Source of the DNA: Glutamicibacter soli
GTDB taxonomy: Bacteria; Actinomycetota; Actinomycetes; Actinomycetales; Micrococcaceae
Length of the DNA stretch: 64,000 nt
Assembly: GCF_003309065.1 (NCBI RefSeq)
Contig: NZ_POAF01000001.1
Location: 496,001 to 560,000, forward strand
Direction: 5' to 3'
Both the position numbers and the translations under genes were made by a program. Each line of letters begins with the position of its first letter. Positions within the stretch are counted from its first letter, which is position 1. The notes under the pieces were generated by a model. The model saw only the letters and a list, made by a program, of their open reading frames with translations, did no database searches and was not told the DNA's origin. Of this stretch, positions 18,312 through 26,491 are shown piece by piece.

Positions 18312-18350
18312 GCACCAGATTTCACGTCGTTACGACGGGAGGCCTGGTGC
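18312..18350 (+). other. Nested inverted repeat in the blaI leader
   Basis: GCACCAG (18312-18318) pairs with CTGGTGC (18344-18350), and inside is the 6+6 palindrome CGTCGT-T-ACGACG (18325-18337). It lies between the presumed transcription start and the blaI start codon, so it could fold in the RNA or act as a DNA site. Confidence 0.4.
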
Positions 18351-18381
18351 GCAGCAACTAAAGCAAGTGAGGTACTACCTA

Positions 18382-18753
18382 GTGGCCAGCCTTGGCGATC
18401 TGGAACGCTCCGTCATGGACCTGCTGTGGGATTCCGCAGAACCACTCACCGCAAACGACCTCCGGGACGATCTTGCGGCACTTGGTACCGATGCAAAGGA
18501 ACTCGCAGTCACCACGGTTCTCACCGTGTTGGCACGACTGGAGAAGAAGGGCCTCGTGATACGCGAACGTACCACCCGCCCTCACCGTTACACCGCGTCC
18601 TCCACCCGCGAGGATCACACTGTGGGATTGCTCAACGACGCCCTGGGGACCGCCCAGGACCGCGAAGCAGTTCTCGCCCGCTTTATCGGCGGCATTTCAG
18701 CAGATGAAGCAGCATCCCTTCGTGCTATCTTGGACACTGTAAAGTCCGCCTAA
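18382..18753 (+). CDS. BlaI/MecI/CopY family transcriptional regulator
   Basis: A 123-residue winged-helix repressor of the BlaI (Penicillinase_R) family. The N-terminus (LGDLERSVMDLLWDSAEPLT) and recognition-helix region (ELAVTTVLTVLARLEKKGLV) are diagnostic, followed by the dimerisation half ending AASLRAILDTVKSA. Such repressors bind palindromes and are inactivated when cleaved after a partner M56 protease senses a signal. The GTG at 18382 is preferred because family members start right there; the frame stays open upstream to a TTG at 18280, but that would translate the leader. A gene for an M56 protease starts 23 bases after the stop. Divergent from cydA. Confidence 0.92.
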   Translation: MASLGDLERSVMDLLWDSAEPLTANDLRDDLAALGTDAKELAVTTVLTVLARLEKKGLVIRERTTRPHRYTASSTREDHTVGLLNDALGTAQDREAVLARFIGGISADEAASLRAILDTVKSA

Positions 18754-18776
18754 TTTACACGAACTTCGGGGACTGA

Positions 18777-19742
18777 GTGCTTCTCACCTCATATTTCCTA
18801 GCGGCGTTGGCTATCGCATTGGCGTGGCCAACGCCGCTGGCGTTGTCCAAGGCAAAATGGACCTCCCGTGCTCCCGTGCAAGCTGTCCTGCTCTGGCAGG
18901 CCATCGCACTTGGCGGTGGCTTGTCCATGATCGGCTCCATGCTGGTCTGGGGCCTGGCGCCACTGGGGAACGACCTGATCTCGGCGCTGATTGCCGGCTG
19001 GGGCTTGATCACCGGCGAACCCGGTGTCGCCTATCCCGGCGTCGTGCACCTTTTCGCCTTGAGCACCGCCCTGCTGTTCGGCTTCCATCTGGTGCTCACC
19101 CTGGCCCGCGCCGCATGGCGCACCACCAGACAGCGCGCCAAGCATCGGCAGCTGCTCCGCCTGCTAAGCAACCCTTCCGAGACCCGGCCCAATACCCTGG
19201 TGCTGGATCACGACATGCCGGTCGCCTATTGCGTACCGGGGATCGCCCAATCCGTCACCGTGCTCTCCCGCGGGCTGCTCACCAAGCTCTCCCCCGAGGA
19301 ACAGGCTGCGGTGATCGCCCATGAAAGCTCGCATCTGGACCAGCGGCACGATCTGCTGATCCTGGCGTTCACCGCATGGAACGAGGCGCTGCCCTGGCTT
19401 CCGACGTCCCGGCTGTCGCTGGACGCGGTGCGCCAGCTGATCGAGATGCTGGCCGATGACAAGGCTCTGGAACAGGTCAGACGCCAAACCCTGCTCAAGG
19501 CCATCGTCACCGTCGCGGCGGCCGCCGCCCCCGAGGCTCCGGGCTCCGCCGCCGCAGGTTCATCCAACGCGCAGCAGGTAGGGATGCCCGGCGGCGAAGT
19601 CTCCTCCCGTCGCCTGCAACGGCTGCTCACCCCCGAGGAACCGCTGGCTAAACCGCAGCGCGGCCTGGTCCTTGCCTGCACCGTGCTGCTCATGGTGTGC
19701 CCGACCGTCCTGCTGATCGCTCCGCGCCTGCTGGCTTGGTAG
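18777..19742 (+). CDS. M56 family (BlaR1-like) membrane metallopeptidase
   Basis: A 321-residue integral membrane zinc protease. Hydrophobic segments occur near residues 4-20, 33-60, 65-75, 90-112 and a terminal one at about 298-318. The zinc motif HESSH is at 182-186 and the likely third ligand is E223 in LIEMLADDKALE. There is no C-terminal penicillin-binding sensor domain as in BlaR1, so the signal is unknown. The start is GTG at 18777. With the upstream BlaI regulator it forms the usual repressor/anti-repressor pair, here placed against the cytochrome bd operon rather than a beta-lactamase. Inference: it cleaves or triggers loss of the BlaI protein. Confidence 0.88.
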   Translation: MLLTSYFLAALAIALAWPTPLALSKAKWTSRAPVQAVLLWQAIALGGGLSMIGSMLVWGLAPLGNDLISALIAGWGLITGEPGVAYPGVVHLFALSTALLFGFHLVLTLARAAWRTTRQRAKHRQLLRLLSNPSETRPNTLVLDHDMPVAYCVPGIAQSVTVLSRGLLTKLSPEEQAAVIAHESSHLDQRHDLLILAFTAWNEALPWLPTSRLSLDAVRQLIEMLADDKALEQVRRQTLLKAIVTVAAAAAPEAPGSAAAGSSNAQQVGMPGGEVSSRRLQRLLTPEEPLAKPQRGLVLACTVLLMVCPTVLLIAPRLLAW

Positions 19743-19765
19743 CCGCCGGCCCCGCCAACAACGAA

Positions 19766-19810
19766 GTCCGCCGCCGCCAGCCCACGATACGTGGGCTGGC
19801 GGCGGCGGAC
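19766..19810. terminator. Strong bidirectional terminator between M56 gene and parE
   Basis: A perfect 20-bp GC-rich inverted repeat (arms 19766-19785 and 19791-19810) with loop GATAC, followed by TCGGTTTTC, between two convergent genes. Confidence 0.85.
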
Positions 19811-19826
19811 TCGGTTTTCGCTGGTT

Positions 19827-21980
19827 TTACACGTCGATGCGTTCGCGCTCCAGGTCTTCGGCTCCGGCGATGATGAAGCTCTTGCGCGGCGCGACGTCCG
19901 AACCCATCAGCAGGTCGAAGATCTCCTCTGCCTGCTGGGCGTGCTCGATGTTCACCCGGCGCAGCATGCGGTGGCGCGGATCCATGGTGGTTTCGGCCAA
20001 CTGGTCCGCATCCATCTCACCCAGGCCCTTATAGCGCTGGATCGGTTCCTTGTAGCGCCGCCCCTCGGCTTCGATCTTGGCCAGCAGGCGCTGCATCTCG
20101 GCTTCGGAATAGGTGTACACCACTTCGTTCTGCTTGGATCCGGGGTTGATGATCTCGATGCGGTGCAGCGGGGGAACCGCCGCGTACACGCGCCCATGCT
20201 CGATCATCGGCCGCATGTAGCGGTAGAACAAGGTCAGCAGCAGGGTTCGGATGTGCGCGCCGTCGACGTCGGCATCGGTCATCAGGATGATCTTGCCGTA
20301 GCGGGCCTGCTCGATGTCGAAGCTGCGGCCCGACCCTGCGCCGATCACCTGGATCATCGCCGCGCATTCGGCGTTCGAGAGCATGTCGGAGACCGAGGCC
20401 TTCTGCACGTTCAGGATCTTGCCGCGGATCGGCAGCAGCGCCTGGAATTCGCTGGAGCGAGCCAAGCGGGCGGTGCCCAGGGCGCTATCGCCCTCGACGA
20501 TGAACATTTCGGAACGGCCGACTTCCTTGCTGCGGCAGTCCAGCAGCTTGGTTGGCAGCGACGAGGATTCCAGCGCGGTCTTGCGCCGTTGGGTTTCCTT
20601 GTGCATGCGGGCCGAGACGCGGGATTTCATCTCGTTGACGACCTTCTCCAGCAAGGAGGAAGCCTCGGCCTTCTCACTGCGCTTGCTGGAGCCGAGGCGT
20701 TCGTTCATGGCCTTTTCCAGAACCTTGGAAACCACCTGGCGCACCTGGGGCGTGCCCAGGATTTCCTTGGTCTGGCCCTCGAACTGCGGCTCGGCCAGGC
20801 GCACGGTGAGCACTGCGGTCATGCCGGCCAGGACGTCATCCTTCTCCAGCTTGTCCTTCTGGCCGAACTTCAGCTTGCGGGCGTTGGCCTCGACGTTCTT
20901 GCGGAACGACTTCAGCAGGGCCTGCTCGAAACCGGTCGTATGGGTTCCGCCCTTGGGGGTGGCGATGATGTTGACGAAGCTGCGCAGCGTGGTGTCGTAG
21001 CCAATCCCCCAGCGCAGCGCGACGTCGACTTCGCACACGCGCTGCACGTCCTCGATGTGGCTGCGGCCGTTCTCGTCGATCACCGGGACCTTCTCGTGGA
21101 AGGAGCCGCTGCCGTGGAAACGCCAGATATCAGTCACCGGCGAATCGCTGCTCAAGAAGTCGACGAACTCGCTGATGCCGCCGTCATGCTGGAAGACCTC
21201 TTCGTGAGGCCCTTCGGCCCCGGGGGTGCCGGGCAGGCCGCGCTCGTCGCGCAGGGTGATGCGCAGTCCTGGAACCAGGAACGACGTCTGGCGCGCCCGG
21301 TCCTGGAGGTCGGTATAGGAAAATTTCGCGTCCGGAGTGAAAATGTAGTTATCCGCCCAGTAGCGAATGCGCGTTCCGGTGACTCCGCGTTTAGCCTTGC
21401 CGATGACCTCCGGCGGGGTGGCCTTTTCGTGCGGGATGAATTCCGCATCGAACTTCTTGCGGCCCTTGTCCACGAAGGCTCCAGGCTCGCCACGGCGGAA
21501 CTGCATGGCGTAGGTCTTGCCGCCGCGGTCCACTTCGACATCGAGCCGGGAGGATAGCGCGTTGACCACCGAGGCGCCCACGCCGTGCAGGCCGCCGGAG
21601 GCGCTGTAGGAACCGCCGCCGAACTTGCCACCAGCGTGCAGCTTGGTGAAAACGACCTCTAGGCCGCTCAATCCGGTTTTTGGTTCAACGTCTACCGGAA
21701 TGCCTCGGCCGTCATCCTGGACCTCGACCGATCCGTCGCTATGCAGGATCACGTTGATCGATTGGCCGAAGCCGCCCAGGGCTTCGTCAACCGAGTTGTC
21801 GATGATTTCCCACAGGCAATGCATCAGGCCGCGGGAATCGGTGGAACCGATGTACATACCCGGCCGCTTGCGCACGGCCTCCAGGCCTTCAAGAACCGAG
21901 AGGTGGCGGGCGTTGTAATTTTCGGATGAGGCCACTGGGCTGCTGTCTCCTACTGACGCGAGAAAAGAACTACTTTGCAT
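19827..21980 (-). CDS. parE: DNA topoisomerase IV / type IIA topoisomerase subunit B
   Basis: The 717-residue ATPase subunit. GHKL motifs are EIIDNSVDEALGG, DDGRGIPVD and GGLHGVGASVVNALS; the TOPRIM metal motifs are EGDSALGTAR and MTDADVDGAHIR; the C-terminus has YKGLGEMDADQL and ends with DVAPRKSFI. The sequence EGDSALGTARLAR...LPIRGKILNV with Leu after EGDSA is typical of actinobacterial ParE, while gyrase usually reads EGDSAGGSAK. It converges on the M56 gene; its partner parC lies about 8 kb away on the other strand with the cyd block between. The start at 21980 is the family-plausible ATG; the first 20 residues are variable. Confidence 0.92.
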   Translation of the reverse strand: MQSSSFLASVGDSSPVASSENYNARHLSVLEGLEAVRKRPGMYIGSTDSRGLMHCLWEIIDNSVDEALGGFGQSINVILHSDGSVEVQDDGRGIPVDVEPKTGLSGLEVVFTKLHAGGKFGGGSYSASGGLHGVGASVVNALSSRLDVEVDRGGKTYAMQFRRGEPGAFVDKGRKKFDAEFIPHEKATPPEVIGKAKRGVTGTRIRYWADNYIFTPDAKFSYTDLQDRARQTSFLVPGLRITLRDERGLPGTPGAEGPHEEVFQHDGGISEFVDFLSSDSPVTDIWRFHGSGSFHEKVPVIDENGRSHIEDVQRVCEVDVALRWGIGYDTTLRSFVNIIATPKGGTHTTGFEQALLKSFRKNVEANARKLKFGQKDKLEKDDVLAGMTAVLTVRLAEPQFEGQTKEILGTPQVRQVVSKVLEKAMNERLGSSKRSEKAEASSLLEKVVNEMKSRVSARMHKETQRRKTALESSSLPTKLLDCRSKEVGRSEMFIVEGDSALGTARLARSSEFQALLPIRGKILNVQKASVSDMLSNAECAAMIQVIGAGSGRSFDIEQARYGKIILMTDADVDGAHIRTLLLTLFYRYMRPMIEHGRVYAAVPPLHRIEIINPGSKQNEVVYTYSEAEMQRLLAKIEAEGRRYKEPIQRYKGLGEMDADQLAETTMDPRHRMLRRVNIEHAQQAEEIFDLLMGSDVAPRKSFIIAGAEDLERERIDV

Positions 21981-22054
21981 TCCATTCTAATCGTTACTTT
22001 GTTCGAATTGGCGGCATTTGGCGGTAATGCGGTTGCCGGTCCGGCCGTGAGAGC

Positions 22055-22063
22055 TTATCCACA
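22055..22063 (+). promoter_or_regulatory. DnaA-box match (TTATCCACA)
   Basis: A perfect TTATNCACA consensus site in the gap between divergent parE and the small zinc-finger-like gene. A single box can occur by chance. Confidence 0.3.
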
Positions 22064-22158
22064 CTCGCTACGCGGTGAGCGAAAGCGCGGCCCTTTCGGG
22101 ATAAAGTCAGGGGCAAAGCTGGTTGTATAGAGTAACCATCTATTTAGGGAGGCTGGCG

Positions 22159-22383
22159 ATGACTACTACAACACCTAGTCGTGAACTCAACGCCCTCGAC
22201 CGGTGCGACCGCTGCGGTGCACAGGCCTACGTACGGGCTGTGCTAGCTTCTACCGGCGGCGAGCTGCTCTTCTGCGCTCACCATGCACGGGACGTGGAAC
22301 CAAAACTGCGCCCACAGACTTCCGTGTGGCATGACGAGTCCTCGCGGCTCCACGAAAAGCCGAAGGTCGACATCAACGACTGA
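22159..22383 (+). CDS. Small DUF7455-like protein with CxxC motif
   Basis: A 74-residue actinobacterial protein of unknown function. It has CDRCGAQAYVRA (two cysteines 3 apart) followed by LLFCAHHARD, a CxxC...CxxH pattern that suggests a small zinc site. Sequences of this kind, ending PKLRPQTSVWHDESSRL, are regularly found between sigA and parE in Arthrobacter-like genomes. The ATG at 22159 has GGGAGG about 8 bases upstream. A classic terminator follows at 22413. No functional assignment is possible from sequence. Confidence 0.8.
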   Translation: MTTTTPSRELNALDRCDRCGAQAYVRAVLASTGGELLFCAHHARDVEPKLRPQTSVWHDESSRLHEKPKVDIND

Positions 22384-22412
22384 TCGTAACTTGTCCCGCG
22401 AGGGATGCACCG

Positions 22413-22454
22413 CAGGCGGTCCCATCACTGGATGGGACCGCCTGTGGTTTTTTG
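22413..22454 (+). terminator. Intrinsic terminator after the DUF7455-like gene
   Basis: CAGGCGGTCCCATC pairs with GATGGGACCGCCTG around loop ACTG, followed by GTGG and six T residues. Textbook rho-independent terminator. Confidence 0.92.
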
Positions 22455-22509
22455 TGCCGCCAAGCTGCCGGCCGAGCCAGTCGCGCTGGCCGCGCTTGGG
22501 TGGTTAAGC

Positions 22510-22553
22510 AGCTGTGGCCGGGACGATCCTTGCGGATCGGCCCGGCCACAGCT
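22510..22553 (-). terminator. Hairpin terminator after sigA
   Basis: AGCTGTGGCCGGG pairs with CCCGGCCACAGCT, with an inner ATCC/GGAT stem, 11 bases beyond the sigA stop. No T-run follows on the minus strand, so termination strength is uncertain. Confidence 0.65.
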
Positions 22554-22563
22554 CACTAACGAC

Positions 22564-23772
22564 TTAGTCGAGGTAGTCCCGAAGCACCTGTGAACGCGAC
22601 GGGTGGCGCAGCTTCGACATGGTCTTCGACTCGATCTGGCGGATACGCTCACGGGTCACGCCGTAGACCTTGCCGATTTCGTCCAGGGTCTTGGGCTGTC
22701 CGTCGGTCAGGCCGAAGCGCATGGCGACAACGCCGGCCTCGCGCTCAGATAGGGTGTCGAGCACCGAGTGCAGCTGCTCCTGCAGCAGGGTGAAGGAAAC
22801 CGCATCGGCTGGCACGACGGCCTCGGAGTCTTCGATCAGGTCGCCGAACTCGGAATCGCCGTCCTCGCCCAACGGGGTGTGCAGCGAAATCGGTTCGCGG
22901 CCGTACTTCTGGACCTCGACCACCTTTTCCGGGGTCATGTCCAGTTCCTTGGCCAGCTCTTCCGGGGTTGGTTCGCGGCCCAGGTCCTGCAGCATCTGGC
23001 GCTGGACGCGTGCCAGCTTGTTGATCACTTCAACCATGTGGACCGGGATGCGAATGGTACGCGCCTGGTCAGCCATGGCACGGGTAATCGCCTGGCGGAT
23101 CCACCAGGTCGCGTAGGTGGAGAACTTGAAGCCCTTGGTGTAGTCGAACTTCTCCACGGCGCGGATCAGGCCCAAGTTGCCTTCCTGGATCAGGTCCAGG
23201 AAAAGCATGCCGCGGCCGGTGTAGCGCTTGGCCAGCGAGACCACAAGGCGGAGGTTGGCCTCCAAAAGGTGGTTCTTGGCGATCTTGCCGTCGTGGATGA
23301 TCTGCTCGTAGTCCCAGCGCAGTCGCTGGTCGATGCCTTCGCTGTGGTGATCCAGCTTGTCCTGCGCGAACAGGCCGGCTTCGATACGCAGCGCGAGATC
23401 GACTTCCTGTTCCGCGTTCAGCAGGGCAACCTTGCCGATCTGCTTCAGGTAGTCCTTAACCGGGTCCGCGGTAGCGCCGGCAACCATGACCTGTTGCTGC
23501 GGGGCGTCGTCGTCGGTGGTCGAGAGGGTAAAGCCCTTGGACTCTTCCTCTGGCTTCTCTCCGGCCTTTGCTTCGGCGTTTGCCTCGGCATCGTCGTCGA
23601 GTTCCTCGGGCTCGGTGGCCTCTTCGGTCTGATCTGCGGAGTCGGCTGCTGCCTTCTTGGTACGGGCCTTGGTAGCGCGCTTCTTCGCTACAGGCTTGGA
23701 TACCGATTCCTCGGCGACGTCGACCTCAGCCTCGGTTGCCTTGCGATTAGCGTTCGTCTCAGAAGATGACAC
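22564..23772 (-). CDS. sigA: Primary RNA polymerase sigma factor (SigA/RpoD)
   Basis: The 402-residue housekeeping sigma-70. After an Ala/Lys/Glu-rich N-terminus (to about residue 100) come region 1.2 ([21 protein letters not shown]), region 2 ([20 protein letters not shown], then [15 protein letters not shown]) that recognises and melts the -10 element, region 3 ([19 protein letters not shown]) and region 4 ([20 protein letters not shown]) for the -35. The GTG at 23772 follows AAAGG. The gene stands alone between the DUF7455-like gene and DUF4192, the normal Micrococcaceae order. The 255-bp upstream gap contains a TTGACA (23831-23836, minus strand) but no clear matching -10. Confidence 0.96.
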   Translation of the reverse strand: MSSSETNANRKATEAEVDVAEESVSKPVAKKRATKARTKKAAADSADQTEEATEPEELDDDAEANAEAKAGEKPEEESKGFTLSTTDDDAPQQQVMVAGATADPVKDYLKQIGKVALLNAEQEVDLALRIEAGLFAQDKLDHHSEGIDQRLRWDYEQIIHDGKIAKNHLLEANLRLVVSLAKRYTGRGMLFLDLIQEGNLGLIRAVEKFDYTKGFKFSTYATWWIRQAITRAMADQARTIRIPVHMVEVINKLARVQRQMLQDLGREPTPEELAKELDMTPEKVVEVQKYGREPISLHTPLGEDGDSEFGDLIEDSEAVVPADAVSFTLLQEQLHSVLDTLSEREAGVVAMRFGLTDGQPKTLDEIGKVYGVTRERIRQIESKTMSKLRHPSRSQVLRDYLD

Positions 23773-24027
23773 GAATAACCTTTCTAACGATGCGTTCCGG
23801 ATGCACCTGCCGGTAACACCACTATGACCCTGTCAAGTCCGATAGCAATTCGTACACGACGAATCACCGTAAGTTGGCACGTCCTTTACAACGCACCAGC
23901 TCCGCCAAATGTTCCCAAAATCAGTGACTTTGAGGCATAGGCGCTTTCGAACCTAACCGGGTCTGTGGAACCATTATCCATGAATTGATGCCCGGACACC
24001 ACTTGGAGGGCGCAAAGGCGCATCGTG

Positions 24028-25131
24028 TCATGCGAAATGGGCCCTCCAAGCCCTCAGCTGGTCGGTGGCCCAATGCGGCATGATGCCCTGATTGAGCATT
24101 TCCTTCAGCAGCTTCGCCAGATTGTAGTCCGGGCATTCGCGCAACACCTGGTCCAACAGCGTCATGGCCAGGGATCCCCTTCCCTTGGCCCATTCAATCC
24201 AGCCGAGCACACACATCAGCGCGTAGCGCTGGTGGTTCTGCGCAATGCCCAGCAGATCGCGGGCCAGGTACCACAACCTCTCGGTGCGCTCCCAATCGGG
24301 ACTGCGCCACCCTTGGCCCAGCAGGAACTGGCCCAGTTCCGGCACTTCCTCCCCCGGTTCGCGTTCGGACAACTTGACCAGAACATCAACCGTTTCCCCA
24401 TGGCTGGTACCGGCAAGATAGGGAAGGATGTCGCGCACGACTTTCCAACGCAACGAGTCGATCAGTTCGGCCGCGCAGGTTGGGTCCTCATGGATTTCCC
24501 GGGCAGCAAGTTCCGGCGGCAACTCCAGTAGCTTCGCCCAGCGGGCGATTCCTTCGACAGAATTCCCTCTGAGCGCGTCCGCCAGCTCCCTGACGTTCTC
24601 CGCGTTGGGCCATGGCTCCATGCCGCACCCGTCCCAGGGCTTGTCCAGCGGCGCCGATCCTGCCAGCACCATCGACAGGTGCGTCTCGTTTCCGTCGGTC
24701 TGCGGCCTTGGCAGCCAGGCCTCGACGCTTTCCGCATGGTAGTCCCAGATGCACCGGGGCCCCAGGCACCAGGCATGGCGCAGCTCGATGCCCCGCAGCT
24801 GCAGCCGGTCGCGGAGTTTCTCGTGCATCGCCCGGTAGGGAATTTCGCGGCAACTTCCGAGCCCTGACGGCGCGTAGACCACGGCGACAACACTGCGCAC
24901 TTCGGGCATCCGGCGCAGGAGGTTTGTCACCTGCAACACCCAGGCATTCAGCCCTTCCTCCGGTTGCATGGCGGGCAGGTCGACGCGCAGCGTTGCTTCC
25001 AGCCGTTGTTCCTGGACCAGCAGGAGCACCACCGAATCGACGGGGTGGAATCCCAAAGCGTGCGGGATGTAGGCGAGGATGTCTTCAACATCCGCGAGGG
25101 ACAGCGGGTGGCGTTCAGGTGTAGTAGTCAT
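24028..25131 (-). CDS. DUF4192 domain-containing protein
   Basis: A 367-residue cytoplasmic protein of the actinobacterial DUF4192 family, function unknown. The N-terminal part is the recognisable one: LSLADVEDILAYIPHALGFHPVDSVVLLLVQ, then LRVDLP and SVVAVVYAPSG. The C-terminal half is helical and reminiscent of repeat proteins (ALMCVLGWIEWAKGRGSLAMTLLDQVL). The ATG at 25131 is chosen because the family begins there; the frame is open for another 45 codons but without family similarity and overlapping the next gene. Adjacent to sigA, as in related genomes. Confidence 0.83.
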   Translation of the reverse strand: MTTTPERHPLSLADVEDILAYIPHALGFHPVDSVVLLLVQEQRLEATLRVDLPAMQPEEGLNAWVLQVTNLLRRMPEVRSVVAVVYAPSGLGSCREIPYRAMHEKLRDRLQLRGIELRHAWCLGPRCIWDYHAESVEAWLPRPQTDGNETHLSMVLAGSAPLDKPWDGCGMEPWPNAENVRELADALRGNSVEGIARWAKLLELPPELAAREIHEDPTCAAELIDSLRWKVVRDILPYLAGTSHGETVDVLVKLSEREPGEEVPELGQFLLGQGWRSPDWERTERLWYLARDLLGIAQNHQRYALMCVLGWIEWAKGRGSLAMTLLDQVLRECPDYNLAKLLKEMLNQGIMPHWATDQLRAWRAHFA

Positions 25132-25222
25132 GAACCCACGGTGAAGCACCGGGCCCGTGTCCTTTCCCGATGCCTGGCGAACTGTGGAGAACCAAAGGGG
25201 CAGGCCGGCGAAGGACGCGGAG

Positions 25223-26491
25223 CTAGCCGTTTTCGGCCAGGAATCGCCTGGCCTTACCCCGTTCAATCAGCATGAAGGACACCCCGATGACCATCATGAC
25301 GAACTGGAAGGACAGCGCGACGCGGAATGCCGGGAGGTTGTAGAGCTCCCCGGTCGAGCCGCCGGCTTTGTAGGCCCAGTCCATGATGAATCCGATGACG
25401 TAGATCGTGATGAAGGCGCCGATGAAGCCGCCGGTGTTCACCACGCCGGTTGCGGTTCCCTGCAGGTGGGGCGGATTGAACGTGCGGGCGAAGTCGAAGC
25501 CGATCACCGACGCCGGGCCACCGGCGGCGACTGCAACCATGAGGATGATCAGCACCCACATCGGCGCCTGTCCCGGCCACAGCAGCACGATAGCCCACAT
25601 CACGACCATCCCGGCGATGATTCCCAGCGCGAAGAAGGAGCGCTTGCCCGGATGCCGAGATGTCAAGGCGCCAAGCAGCGGACCGACCAGCACTGCGACC
25701 ACGACGAACACCGACATCAGGCTCGAAGCCAGTGCGCTGTCGATCCCTTGGCCTTGGACCAGGAACGGGTAGCCCCAGGTCATCATGAACGTATTGATCA
25801 TGAATGCGGTGGAGAAGTGGGTCCAGAATCCGAGCCTGGTGCCGGGCTGCCGCAAGGCCGCCAGTAGGCGCGATCCCTGGTGCGTTCCGGCGCCCTGCTT
25901 GGCGTGCGCCCAGCTGTCGCCGTTGCGGACAAAGGCGATGGTGGTAATCAGCGTCGCGAAGGCAAAGGCCGAGAGGACCGAGAAGGCGGGAGTCCATCCG
26001 CGGGCCACGAGGATCATGTGGAACGGGAAGATGCTGATCAGCTGCCCCAACTGGCCGAACGTTCCCGTCAGCTGGGTCAGGATGGGGATCCGCGATCCGG
26101 AGAACCACAGCGGCAGCAGCTTCAGCACCGAGACGAAAACCATGGCATCACCCATGCCGACCATGACACGGCCGACAAGTCCCATGGGGACGTTGGTTGA
26201 AATGGCGAGGAACGCTTGGCCGGCGGTCATCAGCATCGCGCCGGTGGTAATCAGGATGCGCGGGCCGAAACGGTCCAAGAGCAACCCGACCGGGACTTGC
26301 GCCCCGGCATAGACCACCAGCTGGACCACCGAGAAGGTGGCCATGATCTGCGCGTTGGCGTCGAAGCGCTCGGTGGCTTCAAGTCCGGCCACGCCGAAGC
26401 TGGTGCGCTGCGCAATGGCCGAAATGTAGGTAAGTATTGCGAAACCGTAGACGAGCCACGATTTTTTCGAGTTCAGGTGGGAAGTGCTCAC
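25223..26491 (-). CDS. Major facilitator superfamily transporter
   Basis: A 422-residue membrane carrier with about twelve hydrophobic segments and MFS signature loops: LLDRFGPRILITTGA after helix 2 and GVVNTGGFIGAFITIYVIG in the second half. The general shape is that of the sugar-phosphate/NarK-like MFS groups, but the substrate cannot be read from sequence. Its GTG start overlaps the TGA of the upstream PAC2 gene (GTGA at 26488-26491), so the two are translationally coupled. It ends about 90 bases before the DUF4192 start. Confidence 0.85.
   Translation of the reverse strand: MSTSHLNSKKSWLVYGFAILTYISAIAQRTSFGVAGLEATERFDANAQIMATFSVVQLVVYAGAQVPVGLLLDRFGPRILITTGAMLMTAGQAFLAISTNVPMGLVGRVMVGMGDAMVFVSVLKLLPLWFSGSRIPILTQLTGTFGQLGQLISIFPFHMILVARGWTPAFSVLSAFAFATLITTIAFVRNGDSWAHAKQGAGTHQGSRLLAALRQPGTRLGFWTHFSTAFMINTFMMTWGYPFLVQGQGIDSALASSLMSVFVVVAVLVGPLLGALTSRHPGKRSFFALGIIAGMVVMWAIVLLWPGQAPMWVLIILMVAVAAGGPASVIGFDFARTFNPPHLQGTATGVVNTGGFIGAFITIYVIGFIMDWAYKAGGSTGELYNLPAFRVALSFQFVMMVIGVSFMLIERGKARRFLAENG

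Larger units (their letters stand above)
17963..18381. other. cydA-blaI divergent regulatory region
   Basis: This 419-bp stretch has no convincing gene and is much richer in A/T than its flanks. It holds three copies of a related 19-base palindrome (18006-18024, 18052-18070, 18259-18277), a predicted cydA promoter, a TACAAT element for blaI, and a nested hairpin (18312-18350) in the likely blaI leader. A separate short inverted repeat (AGTTGG/CCAACT, 17989-18007) sits near the cydA start. Confidence 0.7.

Noticed and set aside
18280-18381. A TTG-started N-terminal extension of the BlaI protein
   Set aside because: BlaI-family proteins begin at the VASLGDLERSVMD position; the extension would translate the leader hairpin and lacks a ribosome site.
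19791-21557. A 588-codon plus-strand frame opposite parE
   Set aside because: parE has full GHKL and TOPRIM motifs on the other strand; the antisense product is low-complexity.
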